From NCBI RefSeq assembly GCF_014841115.1, contig NZ_JACYTP010000008.1, positions 62,001-126,000 on the forward strand: 64,000 nt of DNA, given 5' to 3'. Shown piece after piece: positions 1-8,371 of this stretch. The stretch's first letter is position 1; each line of letters opens with the position of its first letter. Under the pieces are notes generated by a model. The model ran no database searches. It was not told where the DNA came from and saw nothing but the letters and a program-made list of their open reading frames with translations. Position numbers and translations under genes: made by a program. The DNA is from Photobacterium arenosum (GTDB lineage: Bacteria > Pseudomonadota > Gammaproteobacteria > Enterobacterales > Vibrionaceae).

Positions 1-667
1 AGTAATGTTGGCCACGGCTTCGGGCAGCATACTCCCATTGTGCTTCGGTGGGTAAGTCGAAGGGGATTGCACTGATATGACCGAGCCACTGGCAATAATC
101 TTTGGCTTCCTGCCATGCTTTGGCACTGGCTGGATAGTTTTTTCTTGTGGTTATTAGCAGTTTGTATCGTTCAGAATCTCGCTGAACAATCGACCCATCA
201 CGCGAATTCTCTTTGGCCACAGGTAATCCATTAATCAGGCGCATCCACTCCATATCAATAAATCGCGTTTCTAACTTAGCGATTGAGTAGGCATCGAGTG
301 TGACTTTATGAAGGAAGGCAGCCCCTGTCTCCTGACTAAACGGCGAACTCAAGCATTCAGCATCCGGAGACCAATCCATCCGGCTGACTGTACGGCTGGG
401 AATATCACAAGGGGCACGAAAATCGCCCATCTCAAAACTACCGCCTTCAACAAACACCAGATTCTCGATGGCACGTACCACCACGTCGGCGGCGTTTTGT
501 TTTTGTTCCTGGGTCGCCTCAGGATAGCGCTTTTCGATATTAGTAACTATGGTATCAAGCTGCTGTTGAGAGACGGTTTCACTGGTGATTTTGATGGGGG
601 AATTGTTGTCATTGCAGGCCGCTAATAATGGCAGCGTACATGCAAGTCCTAGCCTGTAAATATTCAT
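1..667 (-). CDS. FGE/SUMF1-like lipoprotein, copy 1 (3' end outside window)
   Basis: This is the N-terminal 222 residues of a lipoprotein whose 3' end lies beyond the left edge. The reading frame is open from the ATG at 667 to base 1. It begins with the same signal peptide as the next copy (MNIYRLGLACTLPLLAAC, lipobox LAAC) and continues into an FGE-sulfatase (formylglycine-generating-enzyme-like) fold, visible as FVEGGSFEMGDFG and FDLPTEAQWEYAARSRG. AGGATT lies just upstream of the ATG as a Shine-Dalgarno. It is the last of three tandem minus-strand paralogues. The role is unknown. Many proteins with this fold are not sulfatase-maturing enzymes, and the neighbouring hcp-vgrG operon suggests, as inference only, a T6SS-linked periplasmic function. 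Confidence 0.8.
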   Translation of the reverse strand, partial: MNIYRLGLACTLPLLAACNDNNSPIKITSETVSQQQLDTIVTNIEKRYPEATQEQKQNAADVVVRAIENLVFVEGGSFEMGDFRAPCDIPSRTVSRMDWSPDAECLSSPFSQETGAAFLHKVTLDAYSIAKLETRFIDMEWMRLINGLPVAKENSRDGSIVQRDSERYKLLITTRKNYPASAKAWQEAKDYCQWLGHISAIPFDLPTEAQWEYAARSRGQHY

Positions 668-822
668 GCTGAAATCCTTTGTTTTTAGTGTCTTAGTCTA
701 CCGAAATACCTAAAGCAAAAACACTGGAAAGCATGGTCAATTATGATTACAGCTTGTATTTCTTGAACCGAGTGCACAATGGAATGAATGAGGTGATTTT
801 GATTGAAAATTGGTCATCAATC

Positions 823-1893
823 TCAGGGCGATTTATGTACCGGGGCTGTCTGTTGAAGAGCACAGCGAAAACTAGTTCCAGGTGAATACGCTTTCTTTAC
901 AGGAACAGAGTAGTTTCTGGAAAAAGTCATAGTTGTACCAGAAGAATCACGAAGAACTTTTTGACTTCCACTATCAGGCCCTTGGGGGTTTAACTCTGGT
1001 GATTGCTGATAATAATCAGAGGAATACCAGTCATTTACCCACTCCCGTACTTGATTAGTCATTCCATAGATACCTAACGGATTCGGAGGAAAAGTATCTA
1101 CGTTGCGAAATTCGGCGAAAGATGGTGCATTTACCTCGTCTTCTGTGTACTCAATATAGTAATTAGTTTCAGGATCCAGATAATAACCCTCACTTAGTTG
1201 TAAGTAGCCTGTATTGGTTGCGAAATAATACTTCTTCCCACGACTTCGAGCGGCATATTCCCACTGTGCTTCTGTTGGTAAGTCAAAGGGTATTGCACTA
1301 ATTTGGCCTACCCATAGACAATAATCTTTGGCTTCTTGCCACGTTTTAGCACTGGCTGGGTGATCTTTTCTATTTTCAAGAAGCCACTGGTAGCGCTCTG
1401 AGTTGCGTTTAACAATTGAGCCATCTTGGATATTCTCCTTTGCCACAGGCAGTCCGTTGATTTGACGCATCCACTCCATATCAATAAAGCGCGTTTCAAA
1501 TTTAGCGATTGAGTAGGCATCGAGTGTGACTTGATGCAAATGATCAGCTCCTGTCATCTGACTCCCCGGTGAGCTCAAACATTCAGCATCCGGAGACCAG
1601 TCCATCCGGCTGACCGTACGGCTGGGGATTTCACAAGGGGCACCAAAATCCCCCATCTCAAAGCTGCCGCCTTCAACAAACACCAGATTCTCGATGGCAC
1701 GTACCACCACGTCGGCGGCGTTTTGTTTTTGTTCCTGGGTGGCCTCAGGGTAACGCTTTTCGATATTAGTAACTATGGTATCAAGCTGCTGTTGAGAGAC
1801 GGTTTCACTGGAGATTTTAATGGGAGAATTGTTGTCATTGCAGGCCGCTAATAATGGCAGCGTACATGCAAGTCCTAGCCTGTAAATATTCAT
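823..1893 (-). CDS. FGE/SUMF1-like lipoprotein, copy 2
   Basis: A 356-aa lipoprotein with a type II signal peptide (lipobox LAAC, mature Cys18) and an FGE-sulfatase domain over most of the mature chain (FVEGGSFEMGDFGAPC, then FDLPTEAQWEYAARSRG, then IYGMTNQVREWVNDWY). True FGE signatures are eroded. The usual GMxGNVWEW appears as GMTNQVREW, the RGGSW stretch is absent, and no catalytic cysteine pair is evident near the C-terminus, so this is probably a binding fold and not a formylglycine synthase. The frame stays open upstream to 2085, but the ATG at 1893 gives the lipoprotein signal and has the AGGATT ribosome site shared by all copies. The residues between 2085 and 1893 include MITE-derived sequence and are not part of the gene. 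Confidence 0.85.
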   Translation of the reverse strand: MNIYRLGLACTLPLLAACNDNNSPIKISSETVSQQQLDTIVTNIEKRYPEATQEQKQNAADVVVRAIENLVFVEGGSFEMGDFGAPCEIPSRTVSRMDWSPDAECLSSPGSQMTGADHLHQVTLDAYSIAKFETRFIDMEWMRQINGLPVAKENIQDGSIVKRNSERYQWLLENRKDHPASAKTWQEAKDYCLWVGQISAIPFDLPTEAQWEYAARSRGKKYYFATNTGYLQLSEGYYLDPETNYYIEYTEDEVNAPSFAEFRNVDTFPPNPLGIYGMTNQVREWVNDWYSSDYYQQSPELNPQGPDSGSQKVLRDSSGTTMTFSRNYSVPVKKAYSPGTSFRCALQQTAPVHKSP

Positions 1894-2045
1894 GCTGAAA
1901 TCCTTTGTTTTTAGTGTCTTAGTGTACCGAAACCCCAGAAACAAAAACACAAAACTGGTGGCTAAATCAGGAAATTCACAGGTGTTTTTTGAATAGGGTT
2001 CACAATGGATAAAAAGAAATCTACTTGAAGTCCCACCCGACTGAG

Positions 2046-2230
2046 CAGGGTGAGAGCATGAGTTAACAAGTTGTAAAATCACCATATAAAAAGCATGTTG
2101 GGATATACAAAAATAGTGATTTTTAACCGCCTGCCACAGGTGTGAAATGCATGAGGTGTCTAATAATTACTCAACCAGCCCGAGAGAACTTACGTGTGTT
2201 CAAAAAGTGAACATACGTGCTCTCACCCTG
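2046..2230 (+). mobile_element. 185-bp MITE, copy 1
   Basis: A non-coding element bounded by perfect 13-bp terminal inverted repeats (CAGGGTGAGAGCA at 2046-2058 and its complement at 2218-2230). It is flanked by a 10-bp direct repeat CCCGACTGAG (2036-2045 and 2231-2240), the signature of a target-site duplication. It appears base-for-base identical to the copy at 62668-62852. No transposase is encoded, so it must be mobilised in trans. Termini starting CAGGG with an 8-10-bp duplication recall ISAs1-family insertion sequences (family knowledge, not verified here). It contains a plausible sigma-70 promoter pointing right (TTAACA 2063-2068, 16-bp spacer, TATAAA 2085-2090). This copy sits between two lipoprotein genes and breaks neither. 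Confidence 0.9.
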
Positions 2231-2314
2231 CCCGACTGAGCCAGTAAAAGAACACAGGTTAACCAACAGATTACTCAACGCCACCAGACAAGCGATATAC
2301 AAACTGCATAATTT

Positions 2315-2332
2315 AAGCCCCGGAAGGGGCTT
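2315..2332. terminator. bidirectional rho-independent terminator
   Basis: A hairpin with stem AAGCCCC/GGGGCTT and loop GGAA, ending exactly at the stop codon of the minus-strand lipoprotein gene (2332-2334). Read rightwards it is followed by TTTATTTATT and would stop any transcript leaving the MITE. Read leftwards it is followed by TTAAATTAT and can end the lipoprotein mRNA. Confidence 0.7.
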
Positions 2333-3393
2333 TATTTATTTGTTGCAGGGACTGATTGCTGAAGAGCACAGCGGAAACTTGTGCTGTAAAAATATGTACT
2401 CTTTACTGGCACAGAATGAATCCTTGAAAAAGTCATAGTTGTTCCTCCCGCATCCCGAAGTACTTTTTCCGTCCCTTCCTTTGGTCCTTTTGGGTTTAGC
2501 TCTGGGGAGTATTCGTAGTAGTCAGGGGAGTACCAGTCCTCCACCCATTCACTGACTGGATTGGACATACCATAAATCCCTAAAGGATTCGGGGGATAGC
2601 GATCTACTTCTTTGGTATTTGTTGATGTATTTGCACCACTTTCAGTGTATTCGACGTAACGATCAATCTCGGGATCGAAATAGGCATCTTCCAAAACCTG
2701 ATGGTAACCATTATTGGTCGCATAATAGTATTTCTGGCCTCGACTTCGTGCAGCATATTCCCACTGTGCCTCGGTAGGCAAGTCGAAGGGTATTGCACTG
2801 ACCTGACCTAACCATTGGCAATAATCTTTCGCTTCCTGCCACGCTTTTGCACTGGCTGGATAATCCTTCATTTTAGTTATCAGCCATTGATATGTTTCCG
2901 AATCACGCTGGATAATCGACTGATCTTTTGCATCATCTTTTGCCACAGGCAGTCCATTTATCTGACGCATCCACTCCATATCAATAAAGCGTGTTTCAAA
3001 CTTAGCAATTGAATAGGAATCGAGTGTGACTTTATGAAGGAAGGCAGCACCTGTCTCCTGACTAAACGGTGAACTCAAGCATTCAGCATCCGGAGACCAG
3101 TCCATCCGTTTGACTGTACGGCTGGGGATTTCACAAGGGGCACCAAAATCCCCCATCTCAAAGCTGCCGCCTTCAACAAACACCAGATTCTCGATGGCAC
3201 GAACCACCACGTCGGCAGCGTTTTGTTTTTGTTCCTGGGTCGCCTCGGGATATCGCTTTTCGATATTAGTAACTATGGTATCAAGCTGCTGTTGAGAGAC
3301 GGTTTCGCTGGTGATTTTGATGGGGGAATTGTTGTCATTGCAGGCCGCTAATAATGGCAGCGTACATGCAAGTCCTAGCCTGTAAAATTTCAT
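2332..3393 (-). CDS. FGE/SUMF1-like lipoprotein, copy 3
   Basis: A 353-aa paralogue of the two genes to its left, starting MKFYRLGLACTLPLLAAC. Residues 1-110 are almost the same as in the other copies, and so is the leader upstream of the ATG. Divergence is concentrated in the second half (after YYYATNNGYHQ), where the three proteins would differ in any binding surface. It retains FDLPTEAQWEYAARSRG and IYGMSNPVSEWVEDWY but lacks canonical FGE active-site features. It is the first gene of the minus-strand array. The region to its right is shared with the oppositely oriented hcp promoter. Lipid-anchored export is clear; the function is inferred only. Confidence 0.85.
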   Translation of the reverse strand: MKFYRLGLACTLPLLAACNDNNSPIKITSETVSQQQLDTIVTNIEKRYPEATQEQKQNAADVVVRAIENLVFVEGGSFEMGDFGAPCEIPSRTVKRMDWSPDAECLSSPFSQETGAAFLHKVTLDSYSIAKFETRFIDMEWMRQINGLPVAKDDAKDQSIIQRDSETYQWLITKMKDYPASAKAWQEAKDYCQWLGQVSAIPFDLPTEAQWEYAARSRGQKYYYATNNGYHQVLEDAYFDPEIDRYVEYTESGANTSTNTKEVDRYPPNPLGIYGMSNPVSEWVEDWYSPDYYEYSPELNPKGPKEGTEKVLRDAGGTTMTFSRIHSVPVKSTYFYSTSFRCALQQSVPATNK

Positions 3394-3548
3394 GCTGGAA
3401 TCCTTTGTTTTTAGTGCCTTAGTCTACCGAAATGCCTAAAGCAAAAACACTGGAAAGCATAGCCAATGTTCAATTGAACCCGTATTTATTGAACCAAGTG
3501 CGCAATGAAATGAATTTGGTGATTTTGATTGAAAATTGGTCATCAATC

Positions 3549-3640
3549 TCAGGGAGATTTATATGCTGCGTTGTAGCCTGAAGAGCGCAGTGAATAGAAA
3601 ATGGAAAAATTGAATCCGGCACAGAGTGGTGGTTAAGAGT
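3549..3640 (-). pseudogene. 3' remnant of a fourth FGE-like lipoprotein gene
   Basis: From about 3400 the sequence follows the intergenic region upstream of copy 1 (668-825). At 3549 it passes into a degraded version of the last ~30 codons of copy 2 (TTCxCTGxGCTCTTCA on the minus strand, followed by the shared ATAAATC and CCCTGAGATTGATG). The frame is broken. It therefore marks the edge of a former additional tandem copy, lost by unequal recombination. The remaining bases up to the hcp promoter hold no gene. Confidence 0.6.
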
Positions 3641-3764
3641 TGTATAACGAAAATTCGTAAAGAAGTTGCTAAGAAATTAGAAAATTTCCCAAAAAGTTGG
3701 CAATAAAAATGAGTTAAAAATTCACAAAAAGTTATAAGCTACTGTTTTTAAATGAAATTAAAAG

Positions 3765-3781
3765 TTGGCACGGTGGTTGCA
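3765..3781 (+). promoter_or_regulatory. sigma-54 (RpoN) promoter of the hcp operon
   Basis: TTGGCACGGTGGTTGCA is a near-perfect -24/-12 element (consensus TGGCACG-N4-TTGCA) 74 bp upstream of the hcp ATG. Vibrio hcp operons are known to be driven by RpoN with the enhancer-binding protein VasH, so the same control is likely here. I did not identify an enhancer site. Confidence 0.85.
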
Positions 3782-3854
3782 ATGTATCAGTCATCGCAAA
3801 GAGCAGCGTTATGCTCTACTTATCGAAATGACTAAAATTTAAGGGAAAGTGATT

Positions 3855-4373
3855 ATGCCAACTCCAGCTTATATGTCTATTCATGGTGAAACTCAGGGCC
3901 ACATTACTAAAGATGCTTACACGGCAGATTCTGTTGGTAACACTTGGCAGGAAGCACACGTTGACGAATTCCTGGTTCAGGAACTGGACCATGTTCTGAC
4001 TGTTCCTCGTGACCCACAAAGCGGTCAGCCAACAGGTCAGCGTGTTCACCGTCCAATTATCGTGACTAAGCAGCAAGACCGTACTTCGCCATTGCTGTTC
4101 AACGCATTGGTCAGCGGTGAGAAGCTGCCAGAAGCTTACATCAACTTCTACCGCACTTCGACTCAAGGCAAGCAAGAGCATTACTACACCATCAAACTGA
4201 TTGATGCACTGCTGGTTGATATGCAAACCCGTATGGCGCACTGCCAGGATGCAGCTACTTCTGACCGTGTGGTTGAAGAAGTACTGAAACTGACTTACCG
4301 CGCCATTGAAGTGACCCACGAAGTCTGTGGTACTGCAGGTAACGACGACTGGCGTACGCCGCGCGAAGCGTAA
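3855..4373 (+). CDS. hcp: Hcp, type VI secretion tube protein
   Basis: A 172-aa haemolysin-coregulated protein. Hexameric rings of Hcp stack into the inner tube of the T6SS and can carry small effectors in their lumen. The diagnostic stretches MPTPAYMSIHGETQG, DHVLTVPRDPQSGQPTGQRV and GNDDWRTPREA match the Vibrio Hcp family along the whole length. The ATG at 3855 is preferred over an in-frame GTG at 3849 because Hcp proteins begin MPTP and AAGGGA (3841-3846) is correctly spaced. A sigma-54 promoter lies upstream. A strong hairpin follows the gene, so Hcp may be made in excess over the downstream spike genes. Confidence 0.97.
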   Translation: MPTPAYMSIHGETQGHITKDAYTADSVGNTWQEAHVDEFLVQELDHVLTVPRDPQSGQPTGQRVHRPIIVTKQQDRTSPLLFNALVSGEKLPEAYINFYRTSTQGKQEHYYTIKLIDALLVDMQTRMAHCQDAATSDRVVEEVLKLTYRAIEVTHEVCGTAGNDDWRTPREA

Positions 4374-4388
4374 TAACGCCGATTCATG

Positions 4389-4412
4389 GGGGCCGGTTCC
4401 GGCCCCTTTTGT
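4389..4412 (+). terminator. rho-independent terminator or attenuator after hcp
   Basis: A perfect 8-bp GC-only stem GGGGCCGG/CCGGCCCC with a TT loop (4389-4406), followed by TTTTGT. It lies between hcp and vgrG, so it probably attenuates read-through and keeps Hcp more abundant than VgrG. Confidence 0.85.
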
Positions 4413-4435
4413 CATAGTTGTATCAGGTAAAAGTA

Positions 4436-6538
4436 ATGAGTAATCCGGTTCAATTTTCCTTCTCTATCGAAGAAACAGAACACGAATTCCGTGTTGAAGA
4501 ATTTAAGATCACCGAGCGTCTGTTTCAACCTTTTGAAATTAACGTCACATTGCTTTCACGTGATGCAGATATTGCTTTTGAGGACGTTATCCGTAAGGCA
4601 GGGGTGCTGCAACTTTTCGGTCAGGGGAGCGGTGTATCCCGTGTTTTCCATGGCACAGTCAGTGAAGCCCGCTTCCTGGGCACAGGTCGCCAGTTCAGCC
4701 GCTATGAGTTAAAGCTGGTGCCCGATCTCTGGTTTCTGACCCAGCGGCAGGACTGCCGTATTTTTCAGGATCAAACGATCAATGACATCATCGAAGCCGT
4801 GCTGGAAGAAGCTGGCGTAACCGCGGTACGTATGCTTGCCGATGCAGGCGAGAAGCAGGAGTATATTCTGCAGTATCACGAGACCGATCTGGCATTTATC
4901 CATCGCCTGATGTCTCAGCATGGACTGTGGTATTACTTCGATCATACCCACAGCGGCCATGAACTGGTGATTGTTGATAAGAATGAACTGGTCAACGCGC
5001 TGCCCAGCACTGCCGAAAACGCCACCTTGATCCCCGGCGCCGAGCAAACGCCCATCCTGTATCATGCCGACTCGGGCGGGGTGCCGGATCGCGAACATAT
5101 CTTTGACGCCGATTTTGCCACCCGTGTTCATACCGGTGCGGTTTCACAAAACGACTATAACTACCTAACGCCTAAAACCCGTCTGATGGCGGACGTGCCG
5201 GAATCGGATGAAGCCGAGGTCTATACCGATCTGGCCGTGTACCGTTATCCGGGACGTTACGGCCAGCAACCTCAGGGTAAGTTACAGTCTGATTACCGCT
5301 TGTCAGCCCATAAGGTGTCCGGCACTGAGCTGAAAGCAACAACCTGTGTCATGCGGTTGATCCCCGGTTACAGCTTCCTGATGGAACGCCATCCGCGCCA
5401 GTCTCTGAACCGTGATTTCATACTGCTGGAAGTGAAGCACGAAGGGAGCGATCCGCAGGCTCACGCAGAAGAAGCCGGTGATGAACCCACCACCTATCAC
5501 AACAAAGTGATCGCATTCCCGGCCGATATGACTTACCGGGCATCGGCCTTGCCGGCACCTGTTGTGGAAGGCCCGCAAACCGCTGTGGTGGTCGGTCCGG
5601 CGAATGAAGAAATCTATACCGACAATCTGGGCCGCATCAAGATTCAGTTCCATTGGGACAGATTGGGTGCGTCGGATGAACATTCAAGCTGCTGGGTACG
5701 CGTCAGCCAGAGCCTGGCCGGTCCGAACTGGGGCGCAGTTTTCCTGCCGCGTATCGGGCACGAAGTGGTCGTCAGCTTTCTGGAAGGTGATCCGGATCAA
5801 CCTTTAGTCACAGGGTCGGTTTATAACGGTCTGCATCTTCCGCCTTATGATTTGCCGCTGAAGAAAACCCGCACCACCTTGCGTTCTAAAACGCATAAAG
5901 GAGAAGGGTACAACGAGATCAGTCTGGATGATGAAACCAATCATGAAGAGCTGTATCTGCGCGCGCAGAAAGATATGTCAGTGAAGGTGCTTAACGACCG
6001 GTTCGAGCAGATCGGTAATGATGACACTCTGACGGTTGCTCGTCATAAAACCAACGAGATTGGTCAGAATCAGCTGGAAACCATCAAAGGTAACAAAACC
6101 ACAGAAGTAAAAGGCACCTTCACAGAAACGGTCGATGGTGATGTCACGGTGAATTACAACAGTAATGAAGCCGTGACCGTGGTGAAGAATTCGGATCTGA
6201 AGATCAATCAGAATCGCACCACTGAAATTGGCAAAAACGATGAACTGGAAGTGATGGAAAACCAGACTATCACGATTCACGGTGCCCGTCAGACTCAGGT
6301 AGATAAAGATAACAACCTGAATGTAGAAGGGAATTCCACCCTGACAGTGACCGGGAATGTAACGTCTGATTCCAAAAGTACGACGCAGATCATCAGTAAA
6401 GAGAAGATTGTGCTAAATGCAGGATCTTCTCAGATAGTCCTCAATAGTGATGGCTCGATTCAAATCACAGGCACATCCATTTTGATTAATGGTTCAGACA
6501 AAGTGGTTGTTCAGGGCGGAAAAGTATCGGTGAACTAA
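4436..6538 (+). CDS. vgrG: VgrG, type VI secretion spike protein
   Basis: A 700-aa trimeric spike protein that caps the Hcp tube. The N-terminal two thirds match the phage gp27/gp5-like core: FSFSIEETEHEFRVEEF at the start, the receptor region with GLWYYFDHT, and the OB-fold segment with GRIKIQFHWDR and CWVRVSQSLAG around residues 395-430. From about residue 520 short repeats (the TLTVARHKTNEIGQNQ type) form the triple beta-helix needle. The chain stops at the needle with no C-terminal effector extension, so cargo must bind through adaptors or PAAR proteins. The start is the ATG at 4436 behind AGGTAAA, not the in-frame TTG at 4418. Its stop overlaps the next ATG (TAATG). Confidence 0.95.
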   Translation: MSNPVQFSFSIEETEHEFRVEEFKITERLFQPFEINVTLLSRDADIAFEDVIRKAGVLQLFGQGSGVSRVFHGTVSEARFLGTGRQFSRYELKLVPDLWFLTQRQDCRIFQDQTINDIIEAVLEEAGVTAVRMLADAGEKQEYILQYHETDLAFIHRLMSQHGLWYYFDHTHSGHELVIVDKNELVNALPSTAENATLIPGAEQTPILYHADSGGVPDREHIFDADFATRVHTGAVSQNDYNYLTPKTRLMADVPESDEAEVYTDLAVYRYPGRYGQQPQGKLQSDYRLSAHKVSGTELKATTCVMRLIPGYSFLMERHPRQSLNRDFILLEVKHEGSDPQAHAEEAGDEPTTYHNKVIAFPADMTYRASALPAPVVEGPQTAVVVGPANEEIYTDNLGRIKIQFHWDRLGASDEHSSCWVRVSQSLAGPNWGAVFLPRIGHEVVVSFLEGDPDQPLVTGSVYNGLHLPPYDLPLKKTRTTLRSKTHKGEGYNEISLDDETNHEELYLRAQKDMSVKVLNDRFEQIGNDDTLTVARHKTNEIGQNQLETIKGNKTTEVKGTFTETVDGDVTVNYNSNEAVTVVKNSDLKINQNRTTEIGKNDELEVMENQTITIHGARQTQVDKDNNLNVEGNSTLTVTGNVTSDSKSTTQIISKEKIVLNAGSSQIVLNSDGSIQITGTSILINGSDKVVVQGGKVSVN

Positions 6539-7020
6539 TGCAAAAGCAGCAGACACAAAGCCATTTAATGATTGAATCAGAAGCCGGGGTATCCCCGGCT
6601 CCTTTGCATGCCCGTTTCGGCCATATTCTGGCCATTGAAGGGGACAGTGTTCGCGTCACCTTTGATGGCTGTGATATGCCATCCGGTTTGGCTGCCAGGC
6701 TTGGCCGCCAGTTTAACCGGGTTGAGCTTGAATTAGCTGTGCAGAATGCACTGTCGTGTCGCATTGAATTCATCGGTAATGATCCAAATTTGCCTCTGGT
6801 CACCGACATTTTCTTTTCCTTGATTGAACAGCGTGACGAGTTGGTGCTGAAAGCGAAAAACATCCGCATTGAAGCTGAAGAGCAGTTGATTGTTGCCAGT
6901 CGCGATGCCAAAACGCACTACGACGGAAAAAACAGCCGGGTGACGACCGAAGCCAAATATATCAACAGCCAGGCGGAAAAATCCCAGAAAATTCAGGGTG
7001 CAATAATAGCGATTAACTGA
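6538..7020 (+). CDS. DUF6484-type T6SS accessory protein
   Basis: A 160-aa cytoplasmic protein, translationally coupled to vgrG by a one-base overlap. The first half (GHILAIEGDSVRVTFDG, then SGLAARLGRQFNRVELELA) resembles the DUF6484 family, a small beta-rich domain repeatedly found directly behind vgrG. The C-terminal third (ELVLKAKNIRIEAEEQLIVA and following) reads like short needle-type beta repeats, which could let it continue or contact the VgrG spike. The role in spike loading is an inference from position. No signal peptide or membrane segment is present. Confidence 0.7.
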   Translation: MQKQQTQSHLMIESEAGVSPAPLHARFGHILAIEGDSVRVTFDGCDMPSGLAARLGRQFNRVELELAVQNALSCRIEFIGNDPNLPLVTDIFFSLIEQRDELVLKAKNIRIEAEEQLIVASRDAKTHYDGKNSRVTTEAKYINSQAEKSQKIQGAIIAIN

Positions 7021-7030
7021 TGGGCCCAAC

Positions 7031-8371
7031 ATGATGATCAGCCAGATTAAGCCTGAAGTGTCAGGTTTTAGCGTATTGACGGAAGAGGATCTACAGCAAC
7101 TGGCCGCCGCGATGAAGCAGGCGGTTGAGCATGCCGAAGCCTCAGCACCGGGTATACAGCGTTTTGCACGAGAGAAAGCGGATAGTGCTGCTGAAGCAGT
7201 GCGTTTCCTGCTGGCTCAGCGTCATCGTGCATTAGCCAGCGGTTTGCCTGACAGCGACAGTCGTTATTATCATTTGCTGAACAGGAAACTGGCGCGGTTT
7301 ATGGCCGTGTTTGTGGCGCTCTTTCGGGTTGAGCCGGGCTATCTGTATGGATTGGCCGACACGCATCCCCAAGTGCTGCTGTGGGTGTTGAGCTCAGCAG
7401 AGATTGATCCGCTTGATCCGAGCGCGGTAAGACTGTCATTGTTGCTGGCCGACAAACTGCAGGCACAAGTGTGGCTGGATACGGTTTCTCTGGCGACATC
7501 AACACAGCTTATCGAGACATTGCAGTCTGCGGCTATCAGTCAGATCCCACAGTCTGAACTGGCCATGCGGGCTTTGGTGCGCCGTCATGAACTGAATACA
7601 GAGTTCGCCAATAAGTGTATCCGGGATGGCTCGACGAAAGTGAGCGGGCTGGCCCGGCATCAGCTGGCCTGTTCAGGACACGAGGCCGGTATTAACTGGG
7701 TGATTGAACATGGCGATCCAGCTCAATCTTTATTTACTCACTTGCTGGTGCGAAAAGACAAAGTCGCCTGGCTTCGTGGTGACATCCTGCCCCAGAAAGA
7801 AGCTTTCCAACAGGTGGATGAATACGCCATTGTGAATCGCTTACCTGAATCTTTCACGCTGCCCGATTTCGCGAATGATAAACGCGCTTATCTGAAAGCG
7901 GCGCTGGCAGGTGATCCGCTCGCTGTGGAACCTATGATTGAAGCGCTTTTCAGCGCTCAGGATGAAGTAGAGCAGGAACACTGGGTGAGTGCGATTTTTC
8001 TGATTTTGGGAGAGAAAATGCCAGTTCGTGTCGCCGATTTGGGCGTGAAGTACAACGCACAGCACGCCGCAGAGTTACTGATGCACTGGTGGCAGGACCT
8101 TGAACCCGAAGCGGTACAGGTGCCCATGATGAGAATGGGCGGCTCGCTGAGCTATGCCACCAGTATCGATGTGCTGAAAAGCCCATCCATGCCAGCCTTG
8201 TTTCGTACCTGGGTCTGGCGGGATTTATGCCTCAATGGTGGCATTTATGTGCCTTATGACCCAATGGGCTGGCCGGAAAAACAACGGCGGGCCATCAATA
8301 CACTTTCTAAAAACAGTACTGCATCGGAGCGGTATAACCAGAGGATGCGTGATGCAGCTGTGGGACGTTGA
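7031..8371 (+). CDS. TIGR02270-family T6SS-associated protein
   Basis: A 446-aa soluble, helix-rich protein with repeated short helical pairs reminiscent of HEAT repeats, running through the middle of the chain. Gene order (vgrG, DUF6484, this gene, DUF2169, thiolase-like) is the standard arrangement in which the TIGR02270 family is met. Its biochemical role is not established; it is thought to belong to effector-loading modules. The last 20 bases overlap the start of the next gene in another frame, implying coupled translation. There is no signal peptide, and the protein is presumably cytoplasmic. Confidence 0.75.
   Translation: MMISQIKPEVSGFSVLTEEDLQQLAAAMKQAVEHAEASAPGIQRFAREKADSAAEAVRFLLAQRHRALASGLPDSDSRYYHLLNRKLARFMAVFVALFRVEPGYLYGLADTHPQVLLWVLSSAEIDPLDPSAVRLSLLLADKLQAQVWLDTVSLATSTQLIETLQSAAISQIPQSELAMRALVRRHELNTEFANKCIRDGSTKVSGLARHQLACSGHEAGINWVIEHGDPAQSLFTHLLVRKDKVAWLRGDILPQKEAFQQVDEYAIVNRLPESFTLPDFANDKRAYLKAALAGDPLAVEPMIEALFSAQDEVEQEHWVSAIFLILGEKMPVRVADLGVKYNAQHAAELLMHWWQDLEPEAVQVPMMRMGGSLSYATSIDVLKSPSMPALFRTWVWRDLCLNGGIYVPYDPMGWPEKQRRAINTLSKNSTASERYNQRMRDAAVGR

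Noticed and set aside
308..625. Plus-strand ORF of 105 codons
   Set aside because: It is antisense to the FGE-like lipoprotein copy 1, whose frame, signal peptide and motifs are clear.
1894..2085. N-terminal extension of FGE-like copy 2 to 2085
   Set aside because: The extra residues come from intergenic and MITE sequence and would bury the lipoprotein signal. ATG 1893 has the shared ribosome site.
1..3393. Sulfatase-maturing enzymes
   Set aside because: The fold is FGE-like, but signature sequences and catalytic cysteines are not seen and no sulfatase gene is nearby.
3816..4415. 199-codon minus-strand ORF over hcp
   Set aside because: Antisense shadow of the strongly conserved hcp gene.
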